Shown here in pieces: positions 44,663 through 54,424 of a stretch of DNA of 64,000 bases (positions within the stretch are counted from its first letter, which is position 1; every line of letters starts with the position of its first letter). The position numbers were made by a program, and so were the translations under genes. Source of the stretch: Tessaracoccus sp. (GTDB lineage: Bacteria; Actinomycetota; Actinomycetes; Propionibacteriales; Propionibacteriaceae); contig NZ_JADJNP010000001.1 of the NCBI RefSeq assembly GCF_016714275.1, positions 186,001 through 250,000 on the forward strand. Direction: 5' to 3'. Under the pieces are notes generated by a model. It worked only from the letters and a program-made list of their open reading frames with translations, was not told the origin of the DNA and did no database searches.

Positions 44663-45643
44663 ATGATCACTCGGCGTTGGGCAGCGGCGGTGGTCGCCGT
44701 CGTCCTCGTCGGGTGCGGTCCCGCGCAGTCGGCCCCGCCGACGACGCCGGTCAGCCCGAGCGTCTCGCCGACCCCCACCCCAACGCCCACGATTACCCCC
44801 CTGCCGGACACCGAGCTCCCGCTGCGCTTCCCCATCGACGGCGCGCTGGTCGACCACGCGGCGGAGGTCGTGCAGCGGCTGCACGACGTCGCGGCCGGGC
44901 TGCCCGTGCTGAAGGTCGACGTCACCCGCCAGCAGGCAACGCTCACCGCGCTCCTCCCCGACAAGAGCGTGCGCAGCTACTCCTGGCGCGGCGGTCAGAT
45001 CACCCGCGTCGACTCGGACATCCAGTACCTTCGGCAGGCCACGTTCGATCCCGCCGACTACCCCATCGACTCCGTCGGGCGCATGTTCGACGTCGCCGAC
45101 CTCCGCGGCGTGCGCGGCGAGCTCGTCCTGCAGGTCGTCGAGTACCGCGACGGGCAGGTCCTGATGACCGTCACGTCGCGGCCGGAGACGACGACGGTGT
45201 TCTTCCGCAAGGACGGCACCGCGGTGACGACGCTGGGCTACACCTCGGTGGCCGACATCACCGCGGGTCTCGATGAGGTCGTCGGCGGCGGGACCGCGCT
45301 CTACTCCATCGGCTTCAACCCCACGCGGGGCTACTGGGCCGACCTCACCGACGACGAGCCGGGCGTCGTGCTCAGCCGCAGCAGGGTCGGCGGCGTGCCG
45401 GTCTTCGAGACGCGCCGCTCGGAGACTCCCGGCGTCGCGACATTCTCCCCTGACCTGCTCAAGCCGGCAGCGCTGGCCCAGGCCATCACCCGCTACCAGA
45501 CGGATCCCACGCAGGCCTGCACGGTGGTCGTCGACATGTCAACAGGACGGTGGGCGCCCGTCGCCCGGTACGACTGCGCGGGCGCCATCCACTACACGGA
45601 CATGGCGGGGCGCGACATGACAGACCTCATCGCCCCGAGCTGA
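44663..45643 (+). CDS. Putative lipoprotein, unknown
   Basis: 326 aa. Signal with lipobox VVLVGC (Cys about 18), Thr/Pro-rich linker, then a mostly beta external region (FPIDGALVDHAAEVVQRLHD; VLMTVTSRPETTTVFFRKDG). The C-terminal half resembles actinobacterial lipoproteins of unknown role. Follows msrA by 17 nt on the same strand. Confidence 0.78.
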   Translation: MITRRWAAAVVAVVLVGCGPAQSAPPTTPVSPSVSPTPTPTPTITPLPDTELPLRFPIDGALVDHAAEVVQRLHDVAAGLPVLKVDVTRQQATLTALLPDKSVRSYSWRGGQITRVDSDIQYLRQATFDPADYPIDSVGRMFDVADLRGVRGELVLQVVEYRDGQVLMTVTSRPETTTVFFRKDGTAVTTLGYTSVADITAGLDEVVGGGTALYSIGFNPTRGYWADLTDDEPGVVLSRSRVGGVPVFETRRSETPGVATFSPDLLKPAALAQAITRYQTDPTQACTVVVDMSTGRWAPVARYDCAGAIHYTDMAGRDMTDLIAPS

Positions 45644-45670
45644 CGAGACCGCGGATCGGTGGATCGAGGC

Positions 45671-46579
45671 TTATCCGCCCAGGTCGTCGGTGCTGAACGT
45701 GTCGCACTTGTTCGGGTCGCCGCTCTGGAACCCGATCGCGGTCCAGTACTGGCGCATCGCCGACGATCCGTGCGTCCAGCTCTCCGGGACGACGCGGCCG
45801 CCCGACTGCTTCTGGATGTGGTCGTCGCCGACGGCGCGGGCGGCATCGACGATGCGGTTCAGGTCGTCCTGGGTGACCTTCGCGATGGGCGAGTTCGGGT
45901 CCTTGATGGTGTTGGCGAAGAACGCGCCGGCGTAGCAGTCTGCCTGCAACTCGAGCCGGACCTGCCCGGACTTCGGCCCGGTCTGGTTGCCCATCGCGCG
46001 CGCCGTCTTCATCTGCCCCGTCAGGTTGGAGATGTGGTGGCCGTACTCGTGGCCGACGATGTACAGCTCGGCCGCGTGGCTGCGCTCGGTGCCGAGCTGC
46101 TGGAGGAGCTGCCCCATGAACTCGTCGTCGAGGTAGATCTTCATGTCGCCTGGGCAGTAGAACGGGCCCATCTCTGAGCTGCCGGTACCGCACGCTGTGG
46201 CGATCTGGCCCGTGAATATCTCGACTCCCGCCACCGGCTCGAAGCCCTGCGTGAACGCCGCGGACCAGTAGTCGGTGAGCGCGTTCTCGTAGACGACCCA
46301 GCGGCAGCGGGGATCGTCCTTGAGGTCGTTGGTGTTCCTGCACTGCGGCTGCTCGCCAGCGGGAGCCTGCTGTCCGGGCGGCGCCGGCTCGCCCGCCGTG
46401 ACGCCAAGCAGGTCGCCGACGTTGCCGCCGAAGAACAGCGCGAGCAGCAGCACGAGGATGCCGCCGAGACCGCCACCGACGGCAAGGCCCGGGCCTCGGC
46501 GTCCGCCCCCGCTGCCGCCGCTCCCCCCGCCGTAGCGGACGCGCGACTGGTCCAGCGGTACGTTCTCGCGAAACTCCAT
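45671..46579 (-). CDS. YpfJ-type neutral zinc metallopeptidase
   Basis: 302 aa from ATG 46579. Gly-rich cytosolic N-terminus (RVRYGGGSGGSGGGRRGPGL), one membrane segment (VLLLLALFFGG), then an external domain with HEYGHHISN (zinc HExxH-like) and ELQADCYAGAFFANT. Known as the KPN_02809/YpfJ family. Confidence 0.92.
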   Translation of the reverse strand: MEFRENVPLDQSRVRYGGGSGGSGGGRRGPGLAVGGGLGGILVLLLALFFGGNVGDLLGVTAGEPAPPGQQAPAGEQPQCRNTNDLKDDPRCRWVVYENALTDYWSAAFTQGFEPVAGVEIFTGQIATACGTGSSEMGPFYCPGDMKIYLDDEFMGQLLQQLGTERSHAAELYIVGHEYGHHISNLTGQMKTARAMGNQTGPKSGQVRLELQADCYAGAFFANTIKDPNSPIAKVTQDDLNRIVDAARAVGDDHIQKQSGGRVVPESWTHGSSAMRQYWTAIGFQSGDPNKCDTFSTDDLGG

Positions 46580-46669
46580 GCCGACTCCTGCCGTCAAGAG
46601 ACCCCGTCGGGGTCGCTGCGCCTAGCGTACTTGGGCGTGTCCAGGCCTGTGGACACGTAGACTCGACCA

Positions 46670-47362
46670 ATGCGCATCACCGGTCTCACCCATCCCCTGG
46701 GCGCGCCGGTGGTGGCCTTCGCCGTCGCCCACGGCGAGCACCCGCGCGTCACGATGTTCGACCACGGCTACCTGCCCGTACGGCCGCTGGCGGCCACCAT
46801 GAGCGACGGCGAGATCGTGTTCACCTGGCTGGTCCGAGAGGTCGTCGCCGCAGACCACCGCCCGCCGGAGCGGCACACCGTCTACGTGGCGCCGCTCGGC
46901 GAGGATCCCGTGCGGCATCAGCGAATCGGGGCCTATGCGATCGTGTTGTCGCAGCGCGGCATCCTCGGCACCGTGAACTCGGTGGCCACGCCGGCACCGG
47001 GGGCCTGGACGCTGCCGGGCGGAGGCGTCGACGCCGGGGAGTCGCCGTCGGACGCGGTGCTCCGCGAGGTGTTCGAGGAGACCGGCCAGGAGGTCGTCAT
47101 CGACCGCGTGTTGAGCCTGGAGTCCGAGCACTGGGTGGGACGCTCGATGAAGGGCACGCTGGAGGACTTCCACGCGCTGCGCATCATCTACGGCGCCACA
47201 TGCGAAGCACCCAGCGACCCGGTCGTCCACGACGTGGGTGGATCGACGTTCCGGGCCGACTGGGTGCCGACGCGTACCTGGCGGACGCTGAACTGGACCA
47301 ACGGCTCGCGGGCGCTGCTCGCGCAGTACGCCCGCAAGCTGTCGAGGGCTAGTTACTCCTGA
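46670..47362 (+). CDS. NUDIX hydrolase
   Basis: 230 aa. Nudix box GGGVDAGESPSDAVLREVFE followed by ETGQEV, within TLPGGGVD. Hydrolyses a nucleoside diphosphate linked to X; the substrate is not readable. The N-terminal about 60 residues are not a recognised domain. The 3' end overlaps the BI-1 gene by 14 bp. Confidence 0.9.
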   Translation: MRITGLTHPLGAPVVAFAVAHGEHPRVTMFDHGYLPVRPLAATMSDGEIVFTWLVREVVAADHRPPERHTVYVAPLGEDPVRHQRIGAYAIVLSQRGILGTVNSVATPAPGAWTLPGGGVDAGESPSDAVLREVFEETGQEVVIDRVLSLESEHWVGRSMKGTLEDFHALRIIYGATCEAPSDPVVHDVGGSTFRADWVPTRTWRTLNWTNGSRALLAQYARKLSRASYS

Positions 47363-48161
47363 AGTAGGAGAGGATGCGCAGGATCTCGACGTACAGCCAC
47401 ACCATGGTGACCGTGATGCCGAAGGCGGCGCGCCACGACTCGCTGGCCGGGGCCTGTGCCGCGATGCCGTTCTCGACGGAGTCGAAGTCGACGATCAGGT
47501 TCATCACGGCGAGCGCGATGGCGATAATCGAGACGACGATGGAGAGCATCCCGGCGTCGGCCCCGGAGCCGCGCAGGCCGGTGTCGATGCCGAACAGCGC
47601 GAGCACCAGGTTCACGAGGAAGACCGCCGCCAGCGACGCGGTGCCGATGAACACCATCTTGCGGAACTTGGGCGTGACCCGGATGTTGAAGAACTTGTAC
47701 GCCGCGAGCGTCACGCCCGCCGTCACGAACGTCGCGAGGACGGCGGAGACGACGATGCCGGGGTACATGTATTCGAAGAACGCCGAGATGGCGCCGACGA
47801 AGACGCCCTCGACCGCGGCGTAGAACAGGACGCCGCCCACGGGGACGCGCGAACGCGCGGCCACGAAGAAGACGGTGACGAGCCCAACGAGGGCGGAGCC
47901 GATGAGCGCCGGGTACAGGAGCTGCACCGGCAGGTACAGGAAGGTCGCCGCAGCGACGAGGGCGACGACGCCGAGCGTGACGGCGGTCTTGGCCAGGACG
48001 TCGTCGAGGGTCATCACACCGCCGGTGGCAACAGGCGGCTGCTGGTACTGCGTCTGGTAGGGGTCTGTGCCGTACTGCGGCGCGCCCTGGGCGTAGGCCT
48101 GCTGCTGCGCGCCGCCCTGCCGCGTGAAGGCGTCGGGCCGGCCGATGATGGGGTTGGACAT
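47349..48161 (-). CDS. Bax inhibitor-1/YccA family membrane protein
   Basis: 270 aa from ATG 48161. Gln/Tyr-rich cytosolic N-terminus (AYAQGAPQYGTDPYQTQYQQ), then seven membrane segments. LIVDFDSVENGIAAQAPASE and EILRILSYFRSN at the end match the YccA/BI-1 actinobacterial group. Possibly a pH-gated channel or leak; no proven role. Confidence 0.93.
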   Translation of the reverse strand: MSNPIIGRPDAFTRQGGAQQQAYAQGAPQYGTDPYQTQYQQPPVATGGVMTLDDVLAKTAVTLGVVALVAAATFLYLPVQLLYPALIGSALVGLVTVFFVAARSRVPVGGVLFYAAVEGVFVGAISAFFEYMYPGIVVSAVLATFVTAGVTLAAYKFFNIRVTPKFRKMVFIGTASLAAVFLVNLVLALFGIDTGLRGSGADAGMLSIVVSIIAIALAVMNLIVDFDSVENGIAAQAPASESWRAAFGITVTMVWLYVEILRILSYFRSN

Positions 48162-48281
48162 GAGGTCACACTCTTTCGTTAGTCTCCGGGGAGGCTGTGC
48201 GTGCTCCATGCTACCTGGCGCCGCGGACAGCGCCGCGGTAGAACGCCTACCGGGATGCGGGTGGGTGTGCCAGGATCGGAC

Positions 48282-49661
48282 ATGGGCAATCCTCAGACGG
48301 CAACGCTCACGTTCCTCGGGGCGGCGGGCACCGTGACCGGGTCGAAGTACCTCCTCACCATCGACGACAGGCGCATCCTCGTCGACGCCGGCATGTTCCA
48401 GGGCGAGAAGCGCTGGAGGGTCAAGAACCGCGAGCCGTTTCCCATCAATCCAGCACGCATCGACGACATCCTGATCACGCACGCGCACGCCGACCACACC
48501 TCCTACCTCCCTGCGCTCGTCAAGCAGGGCTTCGACGGCCGGATCTGGTGCACGGAGCCGACGGCGAAGCTGACCGAGATCGTGCTGCGGGACTCCGCGA
48601 AGCTGCAGGAGCAGTCGGCCCAGGACGCGATCCGGGGCGGTTGGTCGAAGCACGCGCACCCGACCCCGCTGTACGACACCGCCGACGTCGAGGCCACGCT
48701 CCCGCTGCTGACCCCGGTCGACTGGGAGACCAACGTCGACATCGCCGGCGTGGTCTGGGCGCGGTGGGTGCGCGCGGGCCACATCCTGGGGTCGGCGAGC
48801 ATCCACGTCGAGGTCGGCCCGCGTTCGGTCCTGTTCTCCGGGGACCTGGGTCGGCACAGCCATCCGATCCTTCAGGGGCGAGGCGCTCCGGAGGCCGCGG
48901 ACCTCGTCGTGTGCGAGTCGACCTACGGCGACCGTGAGCATCCGCAGCCGGAGGCTCCGCACGAGCCGTTCGCCGGCGCCATCCGCCGCACCGTCGAGCG
49001 CGGCGGCCAGGTCGTCGTGCCCGCGTTCGCGATCGACCGGACCGAGGCGGTGCTGCGGGCGCTGGTCGAGATGCGCCGCGCGGGCAGGATCCCCGACGTG
49101 CCGGTCGCCGTAGACGGCCCGATGACGCTGAAGGCGCTGGACGTGTATCGCAGCTACACCACCGAGCTGGCCGACGAGATCACGCTCGCGGACTACACGG
49201 ATCTGCGGCTCATCGAGACGCGCGATCCTTCGGCGTCGAAGCGCCTGAACAGCCGCACCGACCCGATGATCATCATCAGCTCCTCTGGCATGCTCGAGGG
49301 CGGGCGGGTGCTCTACCACCTGGAGCGGCGGCTCCCCCATGCCCGGAATACCGTCGTCCTCTCCGGCTACCAGGCGGTCGGCACGCGCGGCCGCGCCTTG
49401 GAGGACGGCGCGCCGGTGGTCAAGATCAACGGCCGCTACATCCCGGTCAAGGCCGAGATCGTCCGCGACACCGAGTTCTCCGTCCACGGCGACGCCTCCG
49501 ACCTGATCGACTGGCTCCGCGCCCTCGGCCGCGAACCCGACATGGTGTTCCTGACCCACGGCGAGCCACACGCGTCTGCGGCGCTGAAGAGGCGCATCGC
49601 CGACGACCTCGGCTGGCCTGCGGTCGCCCCGCAGCACGGCGAGGTCGTGAGCCTGACATGA
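48282..49661 (+). CDS. Metallo-beta-lactamase/beta-CASP RNase-like hydrolase
   Basis: 459 aa from ATG 48282. MBL motif ITHAHADHTSYLPAL (about 57-71), GHILGSASIHVEV, and motif 4 SGDLGRHSHPIL. The beta-CASP cap, then IISSSGMLEGGRVLYHLERR and the RMMBL C-terminus SVHGDASDLIDWLRAL place it with CPSF-type RNA nucleases. Acts on RNA by family. Confidence 0.94.
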   Translation: MGNPQTATLTFLGAAGTVTGSKYLLTIDDRRILVDAGMFQGEKRWRVKNREPFPINPARIDDILITHAHADHTSYLPALVKQGFDGRIWCTEPTAKLTEIVLRDSAKLQEQSAQDAIRGGWSKHAHPTPLYDTADVEATLPLLTPVDWETNVDIAGVVWARWVRAGHILGSASIHVEVGPRSVLFSGDLGRHSHPILQGRGAPEAADLVVCESTYGDREHPQPEAPHEPFAGAIRRTVERGGQVVVPAFAIDRTEAVLRALVEMRRAGRIPDVPVAVDGPMTLKALDVYRSYTTELADEITLADYTDLRLIETRDPSASKRLNSRTDPMIIISSSGMLEGGRVLYHLERRLPHARNTVVLSGYQAVGTRGRALEDGAPVVKINGRYIPVKAEIVRDTEFSVHGDASDLIDWLRALGREPDMVFLTHGEPHASAALKRRIADDLGWPAVAPQHGEVVSLT

Positions 49662-49724
49662 GCGAGTGATGTTCGTCGCTTCGCGACGTGGTACAGGCTT
49701 CAATCGCCTCAGCTCCATCGCTTG

Positions 49725-49798
49725 TGCCCCCGACGGGACTCGAACCCGTACTTGGGCGGGTTTAAGCCGCCTGCCTCTGCCAATTGGGCTACGAGGGC
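49725..49798 (-). tRNA. tRNA with anticodon UAA, short variable loop
   Basis: 74 nt. Acceptor stem GCCCTCG/CGGGGGC with one G-U pair, 3-bp D stem, anticodon arm GGCGG-CTTAAAC-CCGCC (anticodon UAA, reading UUA Leu), 5-nt variable loop, T arm ACGGG-TTCGAGT-CCCGT, discriminator A. No encoded CCA. Leucine tRNAs normally have a long variable arm, so this is unusual; identity is provisional. It lies 12 nt after the STAND regulator stop. Confidence 0.85.
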
Positions 49799-49810
49799 GC
49801 GGTTGGGAGT

Positions 49811-52312
49811 CTACAGAGCTGCGAGCTCGCGGGCCGCCGCGGCGGGCTCCACCCCTCCCGACTGGGCGAACAGCCCGACTGCGCTCTCGTACAGTCGCCG
49901 CGCACGGGCAGCGTCGGCCACGGCGGCCTGGCGAGCGAGGCGCAGCATCACCCTCGCCTGCTCGTAGGTGAACGAGGCGCGGGAGGCGAGGTCCAGCGCG
50001 CGCTCCCAATGGCCGACGGCGTCGGTCGCGTCCCCGACAGCGAGCAGGACGTCGCCCAACGCGATGTGGAGGGTGGCCCGCTGGGCCGGGTCGGCGATGT
50101 GCTCCTCCTGCCCCTGGACCTGGCGCAGCACGTCCAACGCGCCGACGGCGTCGCCGCGGGCGAAGCGGGCAAGGGCGAGCGCGGTCGACGCCTGGAGCGA
50201 GACTCGCTGGCTTCTCCCCTCCGCCAAGGCGAGAGACTCTCGGGCCGCAGTCTCCGCCCCGTCGAGGTCACCGAGCGCGAGCAGCGGATCGGCGAGGTTC
50301 GCGTGGGCCAGCGCGATCACGGGCACAGGAACGCCGTCGGACGCCCAGGCGCTCTGAATGACCGCACGATGCTCGTCCGCGGCGCCCTCGTGATCGCCCA
50401 TCCGGTGCAGCACGATGGCCGCGTTGTCGCTGACCACCGCGCGGGCGAGATCCCCACTGGGAATGCCCTCGGCGATCCGTGCGACCTCGAGGAACATCGC
50501 CCTCGAGCGCGCGAGATCACCGGCCCTGCCGTGGACGATCCCGATGTCGTTCATGGCGCTGAGGTCGATCCGCGGCATGCCCGCCTCGTGCGCATACCCG
50601 CGGATGAGCTCCAACTCCTCCAGCGCACCGGGGTCGCCGGCCGACACGAGCGTCTGCCCGAGGAACGAGTGCGCCACCGCCGCGGCCGCGGGATCGCCGA
50701 CCTGCTCGGCCGCCTCGACCGCTTCCTCGAAGTACGCCCGGGCGAACGACAGGGAGGTCTGCTCGTACACGAACCGCCCGACGGCCTCCACGAGGTCGAC
50801 GGCGAAGCCCGGGTCCCAGGGCGCAAGGGCACGGGAGACGGCGACGATGCGGCCGAGCTCACCGCGAAGCCAGGAGCTGCCCTCCGCGCCCGACACCGCG
50901 ACCACGGTCCGCTCCGGCATACGCGATCGCGCGACGGACCCTGCATAGAGCGCCTCCGCCGCCGACCACGCCGCTTCGAGGAGGTCCTCGCCGAGCCGCC
51001 GCACCGCGGCGTCACGCATGGTCTGCGCGTCCTCGTCCCAGGACCGGGCGGCGGCGAAGGCCCGGAGAAGATCGTGGATCCCGATCCGCCCCTCCGCCGG
51101 GCGCCCCGCGCAATGCGACCGCACGAGCCCCGCGGCGATCGCCGCGGCCGCTTCCGGCGACGCGCCCAGCAGCGCCGCGAACTGACGCTCCGACAGGTCC
51201 TCACATGGCTGGGTGGCGAGCAGCCGGAGCGCCTGCCGCTCCCCCTCCGACAACGCCTGATAGGAGCCGTCGATCGCCGCCTCGACGGCGTGGTCCAACC
51301 TGTCGGCCGCGCTGCGACGGCGCATGGCCGCCGCGTGATCGGCGAGCGTCCAGCCCGGTCGCTCCGCGATGCGCGCCGCGACAAGGTCCGCCGCCAACGG
51401 CAGCCCGCCCGTCAGCTCGACGATCTCCGCCGCGGCATCGGGCTCCGCGTCGACGCGGACGACGCCGATGCGGTCGCGCAACAGCTCGAGTCCCTCTTCC
51501 TCACCCCACGGCGCGAGGGCGATCACCTTCACGTAGGAGGGCAACTCAAGGGTCCGCCTACTGGTCACGACCACGGGCATCGACCGGCAGCGCCGCAGGA
51601 GCTCACGGACCTGCTCCGCCGTCGCGACATCATCGAGCAGAAGGCCGATCCGACGCTGCGCCAACGCCCCGGAAATCCCGGCCGCCCGTTCCTGCAGGGC
51701 CTCGCCGGCGCCGACGACCTCCAGCGCCCGCTCGATGGCCTCCATCAGCGCCGCCGGGCGGGCAGGGCGCTCGGTCTCCGTCCCGCGCACATCCACCGTG
51801 AGAACCCCGTTGAGGCTCCCCGCCTCACGCAGTCGCGCGAGTGCCCGACCGGCCAACCGCGTCTTGCCAGCACCGCCCATGCCGGCGATGAGGACGCGGC
51901 CGGCCCTGCTGGCGAGCGTCACCTCTTCCTCACGGCCGATGAACGCCGACGACGCGGTCGGCATTCCGAGCCTCGATGACACAACGGCGTCGGACTGCGA
52001 CTGGTGCGGAACCGCGGCGCACCAGCCACGCCAACGGATCAGTTCCTCGTCGTCGCCGCCGAGCGCCCGCACGATGTCGGCCACCAGCTCGGCGTCGATG
52101 CGACGGCGGCCGTCACGGAAGCAGTCGTAGACGGTGACCCTGCCGGGCAGCCTCGACGACGGCGCCACCCCTCGGGCCGCGCGCGCCCTGCCGATACGCT
52201 GGGCCAGCTCCCCGAACGAGGGCGACCCTGCGGCGATGCGCCGCGCGCGGAGGCGGGCGGCGAGCTCGTCCAGCGTCGCCGGCGGCATCCGCTGCTCAGT
52301 CACGTCGTTCAC
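49811..52312 (-). CDS. STAND (NB-ARC) regulator with HTH and TPR repeats
   Basis: 833 aa from GTG 52312 (ATG 52288 also possible). N-terminal HTH-like region (about 10-95: LRARRIAAGSPSFGELAQRI, VTVYDCFRDGRRRIDAELVA); NB-ARC ATPase with Walker A AGMGGAGKTRLAGRAL and Walker B RRIGLLLDDVATAEQVRELL, and sensor VVVTSRR; winged-helix; then TPR-type helical repeats to the end. Family members are signal-gated activators that bind ATP and oligomerise. It follows the S16 lipoprotein gene on the same strand with 91 nt between. Confidence 0.88.
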   Translation of the reverse strand: MNDVTEQRMPPATLDELAARLRARRIAAGSPSFGELAQRIGRARAARGVAPSSRLPGRVTVYDCFRDGRRRIDAELVADIVRALGGDDEELIRWRGWCAAVPHQSQSDAVVSSRLGMPTASSAFIGREEEVTLASRAGRVLIAGMGGAGKTRLAGRALARLREAGSLNGVLTVDVRGTETERPARPAALMEAIERALEVVGAGEALQERAAGISGALAQRRIGLLLDDVATAEQVRELLRRCRSMPVVVTSRRTLELPSYVKVIALAPWGEEEGLELLRDRIGVVRVDAEPDAAAEIVELTGGLPLAADLVAARIAERPGWTLADHAAAMRRRSAADRLDHAVEAAIDGSYQALSEGERQALRLLATQPCEDLSERQFAALLGASPEAAAAIAAGLVRSHCAGRPAEGRIGIHDLLRAFAAARSWDEDAQTMRDAAVRRLGEDLLEAAWSAAEALYAGSVARSRMPERTVVAVSGAEGSSWLRGELGRIVAVSRALAPWDPGFAVDLVEAVGRFVYEQTSLSFARAYFEEAVEAAEQVGDPAAAAVAHSFLGQTLVSAGDPGALEELELIRGYAHEAGMPRIDLSAMNDIGIVHGRAGDLARSRAMFLEVARIAEGIPSGDLARAVVSDNAAIVLHRMGDHEGAADEHRAVIQSAWASDGVPVPVIALAHANLADPLLALGDLDGAETAARESLALAEGRSQRVSLQASTALALARFARGDAVGALDVLRQVQGQEEHIADPAQRATLHIALGDVLLAVGDATDAVGHWERALDLASRASFTYEQARVMLRLARQAAVADAARARRLYESAVGLFAQSGGVEPAAAARELAAL

Positions 52313-52403
52313 CCGCCTTCAGCCCTCAGGTCCTCCGGAGTCACGCTATCCGCCCACGGCGAGGCCAGGGAAGGAATCGCAGCCGACGGAACGCGGTTAC
52401 GCG

Positions 52404-54374
52404 CTACTTGATCGCGCCCTCCGGCTGACCCGCGAGGTAGCTCAAGGTGCGCGTGATGAGGAAGCCACCGTTGTAGAGGTTGATCGCCTGGAACTGGTCC
52501 AGAACGTTCCCGTTGCGCAGCAATCCTGCGACCTCGTATCCGGCGACGCTCAGCACCGGCTCTGTGCCGCCCGTGCGGAGTCTGCCGATCTCGTCGGCGA
52601 GCTGCTGCTTGCCGAGGTCGAGCGCGCGGCCGAGGACGGCGTCGTACTCCACGCCGACGACGTTCAGGTTCTCGTCGAGGCGCGCGTTGTTGTAGTACTT
52701 GTCGACGAGCGACTGATTGCGGACATAGTTGTTCAGGCCATAGCCGAGCGTCGCGTAGGCCGCGTTCGGCTTCCCCCCGCCGATGTAGTCGGCGATCGCG
52801 GGCTGCACCTGCTGCTGGGTCACGGCCGCGGCGACCGCGATGTCGACGTTGGCCAGCCGCGCAAGCATCTGGTCGGTCGATGCCCCGTACTGGTCCGCGA
52901 GCGGGGCCACCACGTTTTCCGTGAAGGCTGTCAGGTTCGCGTCGGCGCCGCGGCGGAAGAAGTTGCCCACCTGGGCGAGGTCGATCTCGTCAGCGAAGGC
53001 GGCTCCCGGGTTGTCGCGGCCCACCTCGAAGGTGGCGGCCGACGACTCCAGCTGCGAACGTGACAGCTGCGACCACATCACGGGGATCAGGAGCGAGTCG
53101 AAGAACTCCTCCATGGAGGAGTAGTCGCTGGCCTCGTAGCGCTTCTTGACCGTCTCGATCGCCTGCTGCGAGAAGGTCAGCAGCGAGTAGGCGTCGAAAG
53201 CGCCGGCGTAGGCGTTGATGAGGCCTTCTGCGTCGGCGACCGTCTTCGGCGTGTAGGTCGAGAGCCGGTCGAGGAAGGCGAAGAACTCCTTCTCCGCGGT
53301 CGACGAGTCGAGCGCCTGCGAGAAGAGGACCTCCAGGCCGTCGAGGCCCTGCGTGTAGAGCGGGACGACCATCTCGCCGGTGGCGACGACGGCCTCGAGC
53401 AGCGCGGCGGCCTGGGCCGCCAAGTCGTACGCGCCCGCCTGGAGGCCCTGGCGCTGCAGGTCGGCGGCCTTGGCTGCGTAGCCGTCGACGTAGCCGATCA
53501 GGCCCGCCTGATCGAACACCGCCTGGAGGTCCTTCGGCAACCGCTTGAAGCCGGAGCTGGCCGACGCGTAGCGGGCGAGCGCCGCGTCGGTCTGCGGCTT
53601 CACCTTGTCGTAGGAGGCGGCGTCGAGCCGCGGATCGCGGGACACGCCCGGGACGTCGATGTTGGCGCCCGTCAGATGGCTGTAGGCCTCGTAGATGTCG
53701 CCGACCTCGATCACCTCGACGCCGTCGCGGTCCCCCGCCCTGATGACGTCGACGAGTTCACCCTCATGGTTCGGCGTCATGCGCTGGCCCAGCGGAATGA
53801 GGACCTTCGTGAAGCCCTCGCCTGCCGCGGCGCCCACCTTCTCGGGGATACCACCGACGGGGCCGATGGTTCCCGTGGCGTTGATGGTCCCGGTCATCGT
53901 CACATGGTCGACGAACTTGTCGCCCCTTGCCAGAGCGATGAGCCCTGCCGTGGTGAGCGCCCCCGCACTCGGACCGTCAATCCGACCGTCCGTCTCGAAC
54001 CGGAACTCACCCTCGAGCGGCAGCCCGAGAAGCAGAGTGGAAATGATCGCCGCGTTCCATGCACCCGCCTGCGACTGGGAGCCGATGCCCCCGACCTCGT
54101 TCTCCGAGAACTCGACCCGGAAGTCCCCGGGGTTCCCAGGCTGCTTCCTGCTGATCACCGTCGTACCCGTCGCCCCCTTCGCGCCCGCAACCGCGAGCCA
54201 GGTGACGGTGATCTCGGACTCCGCGGGCGCCGTGACCGACGCGGACGACGCCGGCACGGCGCTCACCCCCGGAGACGGCGTCTGCGGTGGTGCCGCGGAC
54301 GAGCACGCTACGAGTCCCAGCGCGGCGGCGATGACCGACGCAATCACTGCTGTAGACCGACGAGAAGTAACCAT
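52404..54374 (-). CDS. Exported lipoprotein with Lon-type (S16) protease domain
   Basis: 656 aa. Signal with lipobox ALGLVACSS (Cys about 24) predicts lipid anchoring outside the membrane. Residues about 55-230 form a Lon proteolytic domain: catalytic Ser136 in DGPSAGALTTAGLIALARG, catalytic Lys179 in GTIGPVGGIPEKVGAAAGEG; the 43-residue Ser-Lys distance equals that of E. coli Lon. No ATPase domain. The remaining about 420 residues are helical and unrecognised. Resembles ATPase-free Lon-like proteins of archaea (COG1750-type, from memory). Confidence 0.85.
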   Translation of the reverse strand: MVTSRRSTAVIASVIAAALGLVACSSAAPPQTPSPGVSAVPASSASVTAPAESEITVTWLAVAGAKGATGTTVISRKQPGNPGDFRVEFSENEVGGIGSQSQAGAWNAAIISTLLLGLPLEGEFRFETDGRIDGPSAGALTTAGLIALARGDKFVDHVTMTGTINATGTIGPVGGIPEKVGAAAGEGFTKVLIPLGQRMTPNHEGELVDVIRAGDRDGVEVIEVGDIYEAYSHLTGANIDVPGVSRDPRLDAASYDKVKPQTDAALARYASASSGFKRLPKDLQAVFDQAGLIGYVDGYAAKAADLQRQGLQAGAYDLAAQAAALLEAVVATGEMVVPLYTQGLDGLEVLFSQALDSSTAEKEFFAFLDRLSTYTPKTVADAEGLINAYAGAFDAYSLLTFSQQAIETVKKRYEASDYSSMEEFFDSLLIPVMWSQLSRSQLESSAATFEVGRDNPGAAFADEIDLAQVGNFFRRGADANLTAFTENVVAPLADQYGASTDQMLARLANVDIAVAAAVTQQQVQPAIADYIGGGKPNAAYATLGYGLNNYVRNQSLVDKYYNNARLDENLNVVGVEYDAVLGRALDLGKQQLADEIGRLRTGGTEPVLSVAGYEVAGLLRNGNVLDQFQAINLYNGGFLITRTLSYLAGQPEGAIK

Positions 54375-54424
54375 GATGTCCCCCTACTGACTTCCGGGTC
54401 GAGTTCTCCCTAGCGTCGGGCTCG

